A stretch of DNA of 64,000 nt from positions 2,170,001-2,234,000 of the forward strand of contig NC_018393.1 of the NCBI RefSeq assembly GCF_000208865.1, given 5' to 3'. This document shows positions 1 through 13,100 of this stretch, one piece after another. A program made the translations under genes and the position numbers. Each line of letters opens with the position of its first letter. Within the stretch, counting starts at the first letter, position 1. Under the pieces are notes generated by a model. That model did not search any database. It was not told the origin of the DNA and saw nothing but the letters and a program-made list of their open reading frames with translations. The DNA comes from Neospora caninum Liverpool (Eukaryota > Apicomplexa > Conoidasida > Eucoccidiorida > Sarcocystidae).

Positions 1-1
1 T

Positions 2-3000
2 GTCCTTGCGCGCCTCCAGCACCTGAAGGAAGAAGAAAAGTGGCCGAAACAGCATGTGGTTTTCGCCGACAATCGGCCCGAGAAAGTTGGAGCTGCGCTT
101 CGAGCTGGACCCGCCGCGCTGATTCTCTGCCCCACACGGTCCGTTTACTCTCCGCTCGTGGCTTGCCGTTGTCTGTCTCGGCCGCAGTTTGTGGCGTCGT
201 GACCTCGCGGCCTTCGAGCCTCATCCAGCTGCAATTCGCTTTTTCTCGAGGCGGTTACAGGGGTGGATGTTCTCTAGTGGCGTTCGCGCTCGCGCGCTGG
301 AGTGTGGGTTTGTCCGCATTTCCCTCTTGAGAGTGTCTTCCTCTCTCAGTTGGCCCTCGCTGCGAGGCCAGGGTTAAAGCGCCGGCGGGGGAGGGGGGGG
401 GGCCGGCTGCTCGGAAGCTTCCCGGGCTGTCGCGACGACTTCCTCCGTCCGCGGTTCGCGCCTCTCTGCGTCTGAGTTGGGCGGTGCGGCAGCGCGTGTG
501 TTCACTCTTGCTCCACGCGCTTTCTGCCTTTTCAGGGAGCTGGCAGTGCAAATTGACGGCGAAGTGCATGCGCTCCTCGCCAAGGCGAAGCTGGCGCATG
601 CGGCGGTGCCGCTGAAGCATGCGCTCCTCGCTGGCGGCTTCGACAAAACCGAGCAGTACAAGGCGCTGAAGGTGGGCGTGGATCTGGCTGTCGCGAACCC
701 CGGGCGCCTGATCGATCTCGCGACGATGAAGGGGCTCGAGGACGTGCTCAAGAAAGTTGTCATGGTGGTGATCGACGAAGCGGACAAAATGGTGAGACTG
801 AGCTCGAGAAGAGAAAGCCGCAGTGTTGGGACAGGCGACGAAACACGGGAGAACGCGTAGAGCGCGCGAGGGAGGCGAAAATAAAAAAGCGACAGATGCA
901 GAAGGCGACAGATGGAGTGTTGTCAGCGAAACAGTGAGAGAGAGAGAAGCGAGCGAAAAGGACAAGGTGGAGAGACAGGAGAAAGGAAAGGGGGAGACGC
1001 AGCAGAAAGGGAAAGGGGGAGAGACAGGAGGAAGGGAAAGATGGAGAGGAGAGCCCGGAGAAGGCAGAAAACGCGCACGTTTGGTTGAACCTTTTCGATT
1101 TGGCAGGTCCAAATGGGATTCGAGAATCAACTTCGCAGCATCTTGAGCGCACTGCGCCCAGACCGGATCACGTGCATGTTCAGCGCGACGCTGCCACAGC
1201 GCTGTGAAACGATAGGCAGGTGAGGAAGACGTGGTTCTCTCCAGCGGGAGTCCTAAGAGGCGTGTGGCGCCAGAGAGGAGCTTTACACAACCGGATGAAC
1301 ACTTGGTATCCGCCTTTCAACATTTCGCCCCACTGAGTTGCCCGTCTCCAGTGTTCAGCCCTATCTATCTATCTATATCTATATCTATCTATGTATATCT
1401 ATCTATGTATATCTATCTATGTATATCTATCTATGTATATCTATCTATCTATATCTATCTCTATCTATCTCTATCTATCTATATGGATATCGATCTGCAT
1501 GGACCCATCTGTATACATTGATCGATGTATATCTTTTTTCGAGTTGGTGTGTTGTTTTCTTTTCCATCGGTTTGTACCTTTGGCATTCGCTTCAGAAACC
1601 ATAGCTGTGCTTGCCAGCGTATTTTTGGTGAAACATGCCGTTCTTTGAATCACGTGCATATTCCTGAACCTCTACTTTAATAGGCCTGTGGACATGAACC
1701 TGGGTTCGTTGCGGGTCTTTGCTTTCGAACTCCGCGCCAGAGGATCGCTGCGTATACATCACGTATACCCATGCCAGTATCTAGCCTATACATGCATGAG
1801 TATATGTATATATATGCACATACACATATACATGGGGAGAGGTTGGGTTGTCTTTTCCATCATTGCTGGCCTCCACAGCCTAACCCTCCCCCCCCCCTCA
1901 CCCCTCCCCGTCCCCGCGCTGACTGCTTGTTCCGCTTCTCGCAGGCACGTTGATTCTCTTAGCTCTCGACTACGCATGCGCGTGCACGAAGTTGAAGATG
2001 TGCAGGTTTGCGTGCGTCTCTACATATCGCCGACTTCTTTGTAGGACGTAAAGGGACATGTCCTTTTGTTTCGCGTCTCTATCCGGGCGGTTGCGTTCTG
2101 TCTCTCTCTGCTCTTTTCAGGCAGTTCCTGCGCAGCCCTGTGAAGATCACCATCGGCGAAGGTGGACAGGTGCGTTTGTTGCGTCGACTGGGCTTTCTTG
2201 CCTCTGGATCACGTCGGCTGCGATCTCTCTTCCGCCTACCACGATATAAATTCCTTGGTTCTTTCTTGGGTATTTCCTTCTGTCGTCTCGCCTTTCTTCG
2301 CTTCCCCTTTCTTCGGGTCTCGCCCCTCGGCCGCCGTCCAGTCATGCCTGCCTCTTCTCTGATCGCGCAGGCTCGCGGCTCCCCTGATCGAGTTTAGCTT
2401 CACACTCCTTCGCGCATATCTGTTTCCCCTCTTGTCTCTCGGCTTCCGTGGCCGCACGCAAACGTCGGCCTTGGCGCGTTGCCCCGATTTCCGTTCAGGC
2501 GGCGAAGTCTGTTGAGCAGAACGTCGCGATTGTCCACAGCGAGGAAGGGAAGTTTCACTGGGTGGCTGCACACCTTCTGTCTCTGCTCTCGTCGTCCGAC
2601 CCCGGCCAAGAGCCCCCGTCGGACAACGGCCGGGTTGCAGTGGTGTTTTGCAACACGCAGCAGCGGTGCGAAGATCTGGCCTTTCTCCTCGAGGCGGAAC
2701 TTTCGGCGCAAATGGACGACCTCGCTCGCGCGGCTCTCGCGCCGAGCTCCTCTGCGTCGCCGGCGCCTGGGGTGGAACGGGCAAAGCGCGAGAGAGACGA
2801 GTGCCAGGCGGGCGCGAGGGACGAGGAAAAGGATGCGAACTGGGGCGTGAAGCGAAGGGTGACTGCGACGAAAGAGTTGACCCGAAACGAAAACACAAAG
2901 GCGGCAGCTGCGCGGCTGCTGCATGTGGAGCTGGACGGCGAAGGGGCCGACGTCGAGGGCAAGTTGTTGAGGAACGCAGAACAGACGTTCAAGTGTAAGC

Positions 3001-5979
3001 GTTTTGAAGTCGGGCACGCGGCAGAACCCTCGGCTTGGAGACTGCAAGAACGGGAAGAGGCGACGGCGAACGGCAGAGACGGGGATGAAACACTTCCAGG
3101 GCGAGGACAGCGAGAGGCACGTGCAGAGACACAGATGGAGAAGACACCTCGCGCAGGGAGAGCGAGAACAGAAGAAATGAGAGGAGTAGGAGTCGCGGAA
3201 TGGGGGATGTGGCGGGTCGGACCTCGTTTAGGAAGTCGGTGTGTGTGCCGGCCGTTCTCTGGCACGCCTCCGCGCGAGCGCGAGCCATGCGCGGGTTTCG
3301 TCCTCGTTCTTGTTTCCGCTTCCGCGCTTCCTTTCAGACGTCGCTGTCGTCCACGGCGGCCTTAACCAGACCGAACGGTTGACTGCAGTGCGGCGTCTCC
3401 ACCGACACCTTTTGAAGCCGCCTCCTCCCCCGGTGTCGTCGCTCCCTCCTTCCGTCGATGCTGCGTCCTTAATCTCCCCTCTCGTCCTTGTCGCGACTGA
3501 CGTTGCAGCGCGAGGCCTCGACTTCCCCGCTGGGCTCTCGCTCGTCGTCAGCTACGACGCCCCAGCAGAGGGTGAGGTGTACGTACACCGCATCGGAAGA
3601 GCCGGCAGGGCCGGTCGACGTGGACGGTCTTTTGCGCTGCTCACGCGAGCGGAGAAACGCTCTGCCGCACTTCTGGTCGAGGCGATGGAGGTAGGAAAAT
3701 CCACGAGAAAAGAACGAAACTCGGTGTCGTGCGTCCTCTCTTCTCCTGCCGGGTTCGCTTCTGGTGTCCCTGTTTCGTCCGTTTGCTCTCTCGCCGGCGC
3801 CATCCAAATTCGTTTCTCGCCCCGCAGGGGCGTCTCTTTCCCCTCTGTCTCTGGAGGCGTCCGCTCCCTTTAGAGTATATCCGTTCTCCGTGGTGTCGCG
3901 TTCGATCCTCACCGGGTTTTGGCGTGTATCCCGACTCTGCTCGTTTTACGCAGGCCGTCGATCAACAGGCTCCGCGGCAGCTCCTGGACATGGCGATGGG
4001 ATACGGTGTGTAGAGCGAATGGCTGTTTTCCCGAGGAGAAACCGAGTGTTTTTTTTGTTTGTGCTTTCTGCTGTTCCTTCTCTCTTCTTCGTCCTGTCCT
4101 CCGGCCTTTCCTTTCGCTTCCTTGTTGGCGTCGTTTCCTCCTCTCGCCTCAACATGCGAATGTTAGGTTTTCCATGACATTTACTTGGAAGAAGAGGCTA
4201 CAATGACAGTCCGTCCTATCGCGCGTCTTTCGTTGCACTCTGACCTCCGTTCCCGCCGTGGTTCCTTTTTTCTGCTTGCCTTCCTCGCGCGTGCGCTCCT
4301 TTCGCTCGCTCGTCTCCCATGTGTGTTACCGTCTTTCTCTTGGTGCTTTCAGCTCCGTTCCGGAATGCGCGACTCGCCGGCATGAAGATGGAAGAACCCG
4401 CAAGAGGGAGGAAGAAGAAGGGTGACCACCGTCAATCCGCCAACGCCTCCTTCGGGCTCGGGTATGTCGATCGTCTCGCGGCAGCCGACAACACCTGCCT
4501 GGAGCGTCTCCGAACACCGATCCCGCTTCGCTCTTCCTCTGCGTTTGTCTCTCCTCTTTCTTTTCCTTCGCCTGTTTTGTCTCATCCCCCCCTTTCTCTC
4601 ACGATGCGACACCCCTCCCGTCACCCGCGTCTCATGCTCCTTGTCGTTTTCTGTCGGCGCGAGCTCCAGGTACCTCAGTTGTCTCTCGTGAGGGACGAGA
4701 CGTTCGTCTCTCCTCGTTGTCTAAAGTGTCCTTTCGTCGCCTTCGCGCTTTCGCGCCCTGTGTCCCGCACCTCCACGAGACTAGACTTCTCTCTCCTGTT
4801 TCTTTGAGGCTTTCCTTCCACTGTCCGCATTCGAGTTTCTCGTTGTTCTGTCTCTTCAGCTACACAGGGCCTCAGTCGAGCAGCGCCGCTGAAGGCTCGC
4901 ATGCGAAGAATGTGTACGCAGCAGCCGCCTCTGCAGCCGCGGCGGCGATTTGTCTCCAGAAGGAGCAAGCGATGAATCTGAGAGAAGGCGGAGTGCCTGT
5001 CTCGGGGGCGACCGGCAGTTCCGCTGCCGGGACGGCAGGGGCGAAGCGAGGCCGGTGGGACTCGGACGAACAATCGAAGAAGGGCGAAGACGGGGGAAGT
5101 GGACCCGTCACTCTCGAGCAGCTGCGGCCAGCCTCGTCGTCTCTGTCGTCCTTTTCGTTGAATCCTGGAGAGGGGAAGGTGGAGAACGGCGGGGATTCGC
5201 GCGCGCAACAGCCGCGCGTTGTCGGCGTCGATGACGAGCTTTCTTCCGATGACGAGCCGGCGGTTCCGGCAGCTCCTTCCCGTCCGGGTTTGCTCAATCT
5301 GAGCAAGCGAGAAGAGCGCCGGAGACAGTGGGCAGAAGAGGCGGAAGCTCGGCGCGAACAGCAGCTACAGAAAGAGCGCGACGCCGAGCGACGAGAGCGC
5401 GTGTCGCCTCCCCGGAAATCCTTCACGGAGCGTCGCCCAGGCGCGGGGACGAGTGAAGAGAGGAGAGCGGGAACGCGAGAGGGACAAGGGACAGGCGCGG
5501 AAAGCTCTTCCTTCTCTGTAGGAAGTCAGTCTGTGGACGCGAGGAGCCGTGTTCAAGCGGGCTTTGCGTCCGGACATCAACACCCCCAGGCGGCGGCGCA
5601 TCACGTGGTGAACGCGCATGCAAGGCCGGGGGACGTGCGGTCGAGTCCTGCGTCTTTGCATTCCTTGTACGCCGCCTCGCAGCCTCAGAGCGGCCACGCC
5701 GGCGCACCTTCTCCTGCCTACCCCCCCCAACAGCTGAGCGCTGTCTGGGGAACCACCACGCCAGCCAGCGGCGGAGACGCACAGAGAGATCGTGCCTGGG
5801 GTCAGGGTTCCCTGTGCACCTCGGCGTATTCCGCTGTCCCGGCACCTAATGTGCATGCATCGTTTGGAGCTGCAGGTGCGTCTGGACGCGTCTCCGACCC
5901 TGCCGCTGCGGCGGCTCTGGCGGCAGCCATTGCGCATGCACAGCAGGCGGCGGCGCGGAGAGACGCCGGAGGGAGATGA
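2..5979 (+). CDS. DEAD-box ATP-dependent RNA helicase, DDX42-like, 5' part missing
   Basis: Nine exons: 2-138, 536-791, 1107-1219, 2121-2169, 2499-2994, 3338-3690, 3954-4005, 4353-4461 and 4860-5979, giving 894 visible residues. Motif I lies upstream of the window. Seen in order: Ia PTREL (about residues 44-48, split by intron 1), Ib NPGR, II DEAD (126-129), III SAT (157-159), a VVFCNT block, [10 protein letters not shown] (about 404-412) and [12 protein letters not shown] (434-443). DEAD-box proteins use ATP to unwind short RNA duplexes or strip proteins from RNA. The stretch after the core ([17 protein letters not shown], then FGLGY) resembles the DDX42/SF3b125 family, which is linked to the U2 snRNP; that assignment is inference. 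The C-terminal 370 residues are lineage-specific: an Ala-rich tract, a basic/acidic coiled segment and another Ala-rich tail. Exon 5 adds a charged insert within helicase domain 2. Splice phases agree at every join. Confidence 0.88.
1361..1486. repeat. TATC/TATG tetranucleotide microsatellite
   Basis: Imperfect tandem tetranucleotides (tatc with tatg and ata interruptions) within intron 3 of the helicase gene. Likely length-polymorphic between strains. Confidence 0.9.
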
Positions 5980-8900
5980 GCGACACGTGAGAGAAGATCG
6001 AGGAGGCACAACGACAACCTGAGAGAGTGGAACAGGGCGGACGAAAAGGGCGGGACGGTGCGCTGGAGAGGAAGGACGGCAGCAGGAACGGTGAAGAAGA
6101 GAGCGCACATGGTGTTACGACGAAGAATCGTGAGGGCAAAGAAACGGCGACGGGAACGAAGAGATAGATGTTGGAGGGGGGGAGACATGAAGAAGAAGAG
6201 GGGGTTAAGTGGGTGAAGTGCAGAGGCGGAAGAACTCCGAAAGGGGGTGAAGAGCGCCAGTGATAAGGGACAAAACGCAGAAAACAGAGACACAGAATAG
6301 AGCGAGGGAAAGAGCGAGAAGGTGAAAACCAGTCAGTGCGCAGAGACAGAAGAAAGAAGGAGGAGAGGGCGAGAGGCGAGAACAAACACTTCCCGGAGCG
6401 AGAAAGAAGATTGACGGAGGCATGTGTGAAACATAGAGGGGAGAGGTTGGAGAGGGAGAGAACTGGAGTTGGAAATGGGTATAACTGGAGAAGGAACCAG
6501 AGGAGAGGGGGAACCCCTTGTCCTTCCCTGCGGTGTTTGCGGAAATTGTCGTACTCTGTCCAGCTGCCGCCAAACTGGAAGACACCGGAAGTGCCTTTTC
6601 TTGTCCTGTTTTTTCTGGCCTACTTTCGTGGTGTTTGTACACGGCCAAGTGTTTTCAGTGCGTTGTGAGAGTAGGGTCCACCGCCCTCTTTTCCGCTTTT
6701 CCAAAGTGCCTTTTTCGCCTTCCCTCCGTGTCTCCTCTTTTCTCCGCCTCTCCCGTCTGTAGTTCTGATACTGCCTCACTGTTGGGACGATGCGACGCTC
6801 TGTCAAAAGTGGTGTTTCCGCGTTTGTTTTGTCATTTATTCCTGTTCACTGGGATTTTCGGTGCTCTCTTCGGAAATGCTAATTTTGTCGGCTTTTCGTC
6901 TCTTTTGATTCACACGATTACGGCCCGGCGTCAGGCCTCACATCTCTGCTCTTTTGCTCTCTCGCGCACGTCTCTGGTCCTCGTCACCCGGTCGTTTCTC
7001 TCTTCTGCCCTCCCTGTTCGACTGGTCCCTTTCTCGGAGGCGACAAGTTTTTTCCGCCTGTATGGCGGGTGCGTGCCGTTTCCCCTTCTCTCAGCTGCGT
7101 TCTGTCGATCTGTGTGACTTGCGTTCGGCGTTGCGTCGGCCTGTCTCATGTCGCGTCTATCTTCCCCGTTTCTCTCCGGCCAGTTGTGGAATGAGCGGCA
7201 GAGAGTTTGGTGAGGGGTCTCGGTGGCCGTAACGCCTGCTTGCGGCCTCTCCCTCGGCGTGTCTCGTTTTTAGCGCAACAGGAGAAGACACGGATTTTTA
7301 AAACTCTCTACACACGTGCCAACAGAACCACACACGCTCAACGCCTCGGGCACTCAAGGGAGATAGACACCCCCCAAAAAACCAGCAATCTATATATACA
7401 TATACATATATATTCTCTAATTATATGTATATAATTATACATGCATGCCAGTGCACGTGAGCAGCGAATGACCATTTTGATATATTCACACTCCGTGGCA
7501 GTGTGTCGTGCATCACGTCATCTCTCAGTGGAGTTGAGAGCGATTCTTCTCGTTCGCCACTTTCTGGAAACACGAAAACCTAGCTGGTCAACAACCTTTT
7601 TCTCTCTTCTCCTCTTGGCAGTCACACCACTGGACGGTGTCGTCAGCCTGGTGTGCCGTCGTCTGTTCCCTTTTCCCTGCTCTTGGTTCTACCGGCTCTA
7701 CTCTGTGCCTTCTCCCTGCCTCCCGTGTTGCTTGCCAAGGCACTCAATCATGTGAGTTGTGTGGTCCCTGGAAACTTAGACTTGCGACATGAGTGACGAA
7801 GAAAAAGGCCTTTCTCCCTTTTCCTGCGGGTCGCCCCGTTTCGTGGCCATCGACGTCCACGATTTCTTTCGAAAAAACGACCGGAGGCGAACAGCGAACC
7901 TGACAGCGAGCGACTGTTTCTCTCCCGTTTGTTCTCTGGTAAATCGAGTACTCAATCAGCGCGGCCCAGATGGGACAGCGAATAAACCAGAACACGAGAT
8001 AACTGCCTTGCGCAATGCGTGCGTTGGCCATTCTGCTCCCGAACCGCCAGAGCTGAAAATTGGAGTTGCAGTAAAAGAACGAGGCGAAAAGCGTCTGGTA
8101 CGCCGCGGAACAAAGACCACGGAGCCTCAAAACCACACACGGAGCGGCGCGAGAAAACACGTTATCCGAGCAGTTCTACGGCCAAGTCGTTTTCCGTCCA
8201 GAACAGTGCCTGTTTCCCCATCGTCGGCTGCACGTTCGTCAATATTCACGCCCCTGTGGCGTTGTCCGTCCCGCCAAACTTGTGGAGAAAAGAAACTCAT
8301 CAGCTTACGGTGACTTCAAACCCAGATCCCAAACCGCAGCGCCTGGCACTTTTGGACGGGATTTCCAGTCGGTCTCAACCCACCTGGATTTTCTCCTTTC
8401 CTCGTGAAATTTCTCAGGTTTGCGTTTACGTCCCGGAGATCGAGGGAAAACCGAACTCTCGCTTTTGCATCCATACCTGTTCAGCCTCTCCAGGAGTACT
8501 TTGACGCATCGATCTGAAAAATTAGCGCAGAACCACCCTCGTGTGACCGCCTTTCGCGCCAGAGAGAGGGGCCCCGCTGTTCCCCCTCAGGCGCGCTTCG
8601 TGGCATCGATTTCTAAAATAAAGACGTGTCTGCCGGAATTGGACATCCAAAAGCGTTTGCCTGACACCCGCTTGTGCACCAAGAAACGGAGAGGGCGTGG
8701 ATAGAAAGCCCGGGAAAAGGAACGAGACGGTTTCTTCCTCGCAAGCACGGGAAAACTGGTGGAGTCTGAAAGAGGCAGGCAGTCAAGCTCCTCCTCTGCC
8801 TTGCAGCAGGTGAACAGCCGAGAGTCTCTTGAAGACAGAAATGGTTTGCTTGAACGCCAGCTCCAAAAGACTAAAGCAAAGTTCTCACATGCACTCTATG

Positions 8901-10167
8901 CAAACACGTCAAACGAACCGAACCGCGAGCAAGCTTTTAGTGCCAAACGTTTCACCTCGCGGTGATGATTTTGCCGCATGCAAACTCACGTTCCTCGGCA
9001 CCCTATCAAACGTTTTCCTCCACTGCATTTTTACCGGCGGATGTTTGGACTTCACCTATTTTCCAGCTGACTAGTATCACGGCAACTCAGGGACTGCCAG
9101 TCGGAATCCCCATGTATGCGCCTCCCTCGACTGTTTGCGAATGCCGTATGAGCAAAGCACGAGAAGCGCCGTACTGCATACACCCTCTCGAAAAAGTCCA
9201 AGTAGACAGGCAAGGGTAGTGAACTCCGCATTGCGCGGATCTGTGGCGCGTGTCTTCCTTGACAAGCTACAAAACATGCAGGATGGAGTGTAAGGTTCCC
9301 GCTTCAGATCTCGTTCAGAAACAGCAGCCACAAACTGAACCCCAACTTCGGTCCTCTTCCGGACCCCTGGCCCGCAGTAGAAACTCTCTGTTTCCTACCT
9401 TTGAATGCGCGGCCAAGTCGAAAGGCGCGTCGCCAGATTGCTGCTCCTGGTGACCTGCATCATGGAAGACAGGAACTTTACTAGTGGGGAGACACACCGG
9501 CTCCTCAACTTCGCTCGGTTTTACCTCGTTGTTTTTCACCAGGAAAATTCCTGAGCACGATAACAGCCGCAGTTGCGTTGTCTAACGACAGGCTGCAGAA
9601 TGCAGAAAGCTATTTTGGAAACGTCCTGCTGTCATCATAATGCGTAGAAGTGTTTTTTTCGAGTGGTCGGACCGCCGCAGTTGGCCCCGGTGCATGACGA
9701 CGGACGGGGATGCACTCCCTCAGTCCTCGAGGATTCGTTGCATCGAAAGTCGATCGTGTGACTTCCTTGCGAAGTCTGTGCATGCCAAAAATAATCTGAT
9801 TTCTCCCTGGTCCCTGATGCGGAGCCAGGCCGTGAGGCGCTCTCAAGTTCTGCTCAGCGGCTCATGGTGCCAAAACGCCCGAATGCTCTTGCCCGGACCT
9901 TAACTGGATCCTTCTCTTCCTCCCTCCCTTTCTTTCCTCCTTTCCGTTGTTCTCTGTTTCGCTCCTCCGCTCCGTCTTCGTTCCCTCCGTTTTGTCACTA
10001 CTGATTAGTTAACTGGAGGTCTGGTTGTCTTAGGTGGTAGTAGTATCCTTTGTTCTCTTAACGCCCTTGGCTATGTAGTCTTGCGGCGTTCAGCCGCTCC
10101 GCACCAGCAGCCGGTCCGGCCTCGGTTTCGAGTTTCCCACTTGTCGAGTCCGTTCCATCCGTTCAGC
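5980..10167. other. Intergenic region between the helicase and pseudokinase genes
   Basis: About 4.2 kb without a gene I can defend. The first 500 bases are strongly purine-rich on the + strand and are probably helicase 3' UTR. An AT-rich patch lies at 7389-7440. The last 250 bases before the next start are pyrimidine-rich (9910-9990), as expected of a coccidian promoter or 5' UTR. An ATG-initiated ORF of 174 codons at 7789-8313 has no recognisable domain, and the - strand is also open through much of it, so I treat it as chance or upstream-leader sequence. Confidence 0.6.
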
Positions 10168-13100
10168 ATGACGCGGTCAGACTCGCTATTCCCCGGCGTC
10201 TCCTCGTCGTCGCCCAACCTTCCTGCCTCTGCATGCCGTTGGTCCTCGTTCGCTCCTCCACCTGGACCCTCAGACGGGCCAGTCTCGCGTCCCGACCGGC
10301 CGCGCCCATGGCGATCCTCCCTCCTCCAGTATAGTCGCAGGCACTTTTACGCTGTCCTGCAGCGCTGGTCTTCACTGCATGCGCCGCTGTTACTAAGCTG
10401 GGACTCCTTCTGCCGGGTGTTTCTTCCGCCCGATGAGGCCGGTTGCGCCACGCGGGAGGGTCGCGACGCTCAGCTCGGGAACAGCGAGAGACGGCGAGAA
10501 GCCCCCCCCAATCTGCATGCGTGCTCTCCCTACTGGGCTTCTCCAGAACAGCCGAAGTCAGGAGCAGAAGGTTCCCTGAAGCGCAGAGATGGAGAAGAGG
10601 GCTGCGGACTCGGCCCTCGTCGACTCCACGACCCAGTCGCGGCATCTGGGGCTCCGCCGAGGGGAGATTCCTCCGAGCAAGCAGCGCCAGCGGGAGGATG
10701 GGGAGGCGAGGAAGAAGAGCGTTATGCAACGTGGCCATCGCTCCAGCAGATGAACCGAGCACTCGACGACTCTGCAGGAGGCGGAGGTCCAGGCAACGAA
10801 GGATTTAGAGAGTCGGACGAAAACTTGAGAGACCTCGCTCAAGACGTCTGGGAAGCGTTTCAAATCGGCGGCGGTCTCGAGGCCTTTCAGCTGCTCGGCG
10901 GACTCGCCTGGCTCCTCCCCGCCTGCCTTCGGACAAAGTGCCGGGCCCTCACTCGCGTGTTTGACATCATGGGCACGGGTGAGAGACAGGGACACAGGAA
11001 GAGAAAGAAAGAGGAAGGAAAGCAGCGAGAGCTTGCGACAGAGAGAAAGGGAGAGTGAAGACAGAGCGCCAGGTGGAATTCAAGGGATCCGGATGTGGAG
11101 ACTGAGAAGAAATGACGCTAGGAAGGAGATTCCCTGTTTCGCGTTAGACCGTGGGATTTTTCTATGCCATTTTTGGTGAACCGAGGAGACATATAAAAGG
11201 TCGTTTTTATATGTTCAATCGGGGAAAGTGTTAGAGTAAGTGAGACTGAATTAAATTTATAATAAAGGTACATTCTCGCCCTGTGCATTTGCTCAAAGAT
11301 ATTCACTTTGTAGGAAGGTATGTAACCAGCGAGCCATGCATACACTGACTAAAGAATAGAACGGCGCGACAGGGAGAGAGAAGAGAGGCAGGAGACAAAG
11401 CAGAAGCGAGTCTGGTAACAATATACCACTGAGAAGTGAAGAAGGGAGAGAAGACCTGCACGATTCAGGGAGAGTGGCAGAAGGAGACAGACGAGCAAAT
11501 CACTGCACGGAAAGATTACAGACAAAGGGGCTTGCCGATTCTGACACTCCAGGGGTCTCTGCTGGACCGCCCACGCCCTTCAGTCCCTTTACCAGAAACA
11601 TAGGAACGATGCAGAAAAAAGAAGAGAGGCTCTCCAGTAAATCCCACGGAGCCTGCCGGTTTGTGAAAGTATCTGGCCCTTCGGCAGGATGATACCGAAG
11701 CTGGACTGTGGGGAGCCAGGGAGCGACCACAAGCGAGGAGAGAGAAACGAGAGAGACCCGAGACACGGAACCTCACGACAATCGGAACGGAGACAAGGGG
11801 AAAACACTCTATACGTATGCGGCACCTGCGGAGTTCCCTTTGTGAGGAAAAACGGGTTGTACAAACGAAGGGCCGTCGTTGGATTCACACAAGTACCGGC
11901 ACGCCTTGTGAACACAGGCTGTTCCAATCACAAGCAATGGATTGAGTTTATAGCTATTCATTTCGCCTGTCCCGTATCTTCGTAGGGTTTCTGCTTAGCT
12001 GTCTGTTGCTCGGTTCGTCCCTTTTGCCCTCGTTGCCCATCCCCGTGTCTCCTTCATCGCCTGCTTGTGTCCCCGTCCCTCCGGTGCCCCATTTTCCTCC
12101 TCTTTCGCTCGTGTGCTTCTTCAACACTTGCTCGCGTTTCCGTCGCCTCTGCATCCACCTTTCTCGCAGGCAAGTTGACATGCGCAGAGCTCTCGATCCT
12201 CCTTGACAGGAGCCTCGAGGGCCTCGCTCGCCTGCTGGCGTGTCCGGCCCTTTCAGGTGTCGCTACGCCGTACAGCCGCGCGCTCCTCAACCAAGCCTTG
12301 AGGGAGAGAACACGGTCGCAGCGAGAAGGCCACAGAGGCGAAAGTGGCGCTGAAGACCGCGAGGAGAGCAAAGAATCCACCGGCCGAGATGGAAGACGAA
12401 AGGAGAAGAACGCAAAGCTTGCCGTACACGTTGCTAGCAACGATCCCGTGCCGTGGGACTTTCTAATGGGAGTTCTTCAAGAGGTACGACTCCGAAAGCA
12501 AACTCCAAAAAACCCGATTCGATAAAGTCTGAAAAGCGAGAGGAACATTCCGTGTTTGCGTTTCTTTTCCTGGGGATCTATTTTCGTGTGTCCCTACTTT
12601 TCTCCCTCCGAAACGTTAGACGCTGCTCTCGGCCGTTGCCTATTCAGTCTTGTATGCTGGGCTTCTTTCGCCCTTCTGTCCTCGGCCTCTTCATCGGCTG
12701 CTCACGCCACGGCTTTCTCTTGGGTTTCGCATTGTCTTTCGTCCTTCTCCCTTTCATCCGGTTTCCCTTTTCTTCACGTCTTTGCTGGTCTCTGTTACAT
12801 TCCAACCGGGTGTCTCTCGCTCCTTCTCACTCTTCTCTCTCTCGCCTCTCCTCTTTGCGTGCGTCAGGTGGAAAGGAAAATTTGCCAGTCTCTTCAGCCG
12901 GCGCTTGAGATGGCCGATGTCTTGCGGATGACCTTCCCCAGTGGCGAATTACCCTGGACGACGCAGCTGCAGCCCGGGGCTCTCTTCCTCGGGCACTACG
13001 AAGTTCTTCAACTACTCCACAAAAGCTCCAGAGTTCCTCACGGGCGCGTCGTTTTGAAAGTTCAAGAGAAAGCGACGGGCCACGTGTTTGCGCTGAAGGC

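Noticed and set aside
7789..8313. 174-codon ATG-initiated frame between the first two genes
   Set aside because: No domain, an overlapping open frame on the - strand and no clear exon neighbours. Left as possible leader or chance sequence.
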